A DNA stretch of 5,619 nucleotides from CAIZGX01 sp964385405 (GTDB lineage: Bacteria; Bacteroidota; Bacteroidia; Flavobacteriales_D; Sanyastnellaceae): the NCBI GenBank assembly GCA_964385405.1, contig CAYLOT010000045.1, positions 1-5,619 on the forward strand, in the 5' to 3' direction. The translations under genes were made by a program, and so were the position numbers. The notes under the pieces are model-generated. The model was given only the letters and a program-made list of their open reading frames with translations, ran no database searches and was not told where the DNA came from. Of this stretch, positions 4,722 to 5,619 are shown in pieces. The stretch's first letter is position 1. The number at the start of each line of letters is the position of its first letter.

Positions 4722-5619
4722 ATGAAAATCGAAGCAATCACAACGACCATTGACATGGGTTCTTCTGCGCCAATTACCATTGAAACTGGTAAATTGGCGA
4801 AGCAAGCGCATGGTTCTGTAGTCGTTCGCCAAGGAGATACGATGCTCCTGGCAACCGTTGTAGCCAACGAAGAAGCCAAAGAAGGATTAGACTTCCTTCC
4901 ACTAACGGTAGAATACCGTGAAAAATATGCCGCTGCGGGAAGATTCCCAGGTGGCTATTTCAAGCGTGAAGCACGCCCGTATGACGATGAAATTTTAGTT
5001 TCTCGTTTGATTGATCGTGCTCTTCGCCCCATGTTTCCAGATGATTTCCACAGCGACACGCAAGTTGTTGTTTCGTTAATCTCTGCCGACAAAGAAAACA
5101 TGCCCGACAGTTTAGCTGGTTTAGCTGCCTCAGCAGCTATTGCAGTTTCAGATATTCCTTTCAACGGACCAATTTCTGAGGTACGTGTTGCCCGCATTAA
5201 CGGTGCATTCATGGTGAACCCAACATGGTCGCAACTGGCACATGCCGATTTAGACATTATGGTTGCTGGAAGCGCCGACAGCATTGTAATGGTTGAAGGT
5301 GAAATGAAAGAAGTGAGTGAAGAGGTAATGATTGAAGCGATTGCCATTGCGCACGCTGCCATTCAGACTCAAGTTAAAGCTCAATTGGAGTTGGCTTCTA
5401 AGGTTGAAAAAGCTGCTGTTAAGCGCTCTTACAACCACGAACCAAAAGACGAAGAGTTGAAGAAAAAAGTATGGGACGAGTGTTATGCGAAGTTCTATGC
5501 TGCTGTAAAAACACCATCTGGAAAGAAAGAGAGAAGTGCAGCGTTTCATCAGATTGAAGAAGAATTTTTCGCTCAATTCACCGATGAAGAAAAATCGGCT
5601 AATGCTTTTTTGTTGAAGA
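4722..5619 (+). CDS. pnp: Polyribonucleotide nucleotidyltransferase (PNPase), N-terminal part, cut by the right edge
   Basis: PNPase degrades RNA from the 3' end with phosphate, releasing nucleoside diphosphates, and can add tails in reverse. It forms a trimeric ring and takes part in mRNA turnover and quality control. The 299 visible codons remain open at the window end; the full protein is usually about 700 residues or more. The first RNase PH-like domain is complete: PITIETGKLAKQAHGSVVVR (17-36), GDTMLLATVV (38-47), AGRFPGGYFKREARP (72-86) and SRLIDRALRPMFP (94-106). The helical linker domain covers about 240-299. The second RNase PH domain, which carries the active site, and the KH and S1 RNA-binding domains lie outside the window. 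The ATG at 4722 gives the family-typical N terminus and is preceded by an A-rich stretch instead of a Shine-Dalgarno sequence. Expression probably depends on read-through from rpsO. Confidence 0.97.
   Translation, partial: MKIEAITTTIDMGSSAPITIETGKLAKQAHGSVVVRQGDTMLLATVVANEEAKEGLDFLPLTVEYREKYAAAGRFPGGYFKREARPYDDEILVSRLIDRALRPMFPDDFHSDTQVVVSLISADKENMPDSLAGLAASAAIAVSDIPFNGPISEVRVARINGAFMVNPTWSQLAHADLDIMVAGSADSIVMVEGEMKEVSEEVMIEAIAIAHAAIQTQVKAQLELASKVEKAAVKRSYNHEPKDEELKKKVWDECYAKFYAAVKTPSGKKERSAAFHQIEEEFFAQFTDEEKSANAFLLK

Noticed and set aside
4955..5576. Two overlapping minus-strand open frames inside pnp
   Set aside because: They are antisense to the clear PNPase reading frame; one has low-complexity Ser/Ala/Thr-rich composition and the other a Phe-rich one typical of shadows.
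1..5619. Search for CRISPR arrays, insertion sequences, tRNAs, att sites, toxin-antitoxin or defence genes
   Set aside because: No spaced direct repeats, transposase motifs, long terminal inverted repeats or cloverleaf-like sequences were seen by eye; every long reading frame is accounted for by housekeeping or metabolic genes.

Overview
The window looks like an ordinary housekeeping stretch of a Bacteroidota chromosome, probably of the Flavobacteriia. Three things point there: moderately AT-rich DNA; A-rich, Shine-Dalgarno-poor sequence before the start codons; and several near-perfect copies of the Bacteroidota promoter (-33 TTG, about 17-24 bp spacer, -7 TAnnTTTG). The encoded proteins (AccD, S15, PNPase) also have the sequence flavour of that phylum. 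The exact genus cannot be read from this fragment.

Left edge (1-267): no protein gene. On the minus strand there is a strong-looking promoter with an A/T-rich UP-like block, followed by a leader with a boxA-like GTTCTTTGA. This resembles the start of a ribosomal RNA operon whose 16S gene would lie just outside the window to the left. It is the least obvious feature here.

Minus-strand operon (3299 down to 268): three tightly packed genes separated by only 3 and 2 bp. In transcription order they are a DUF47/PhoU-like protein, a YdfG-like short-chain dehydrogenase and a lipoprotein amidohydrolase of the YtcJ type. All three end in TAG. The DUF47 gene lacks its usual partner, a PiT phosphate transporter, within the window.

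Plus-strand block (3421 to the right edge): accD (acetyl-CoA carboxylase carboxyltransferase beta subunit, fatty acid synthesis), then rpsO (ribosomal protein S15) with its own promoter and a leader of about 65 nt. A perfect 11-bp hairpin with a T tract follows, then pnp (polynucleotide phosphorylase), which is cut by the right edge after 299 codons. The rpsO-pnp pair is a widely conserved arrangement linking translation and RNA turnover. The 121-bp gap between the DUF47 gene and accD is a divergent promoter region.

I found no mobile element, CRISPR array, tRNA, toxin-antitoxin pair or defence gene, and no convincing sign of a new multi-gene system. The points most worth a second look are regulatory: the putative rRNA promoter with an inverted repeat flanking its -7 box, and the rpsO-pnp intergenic hairpin.
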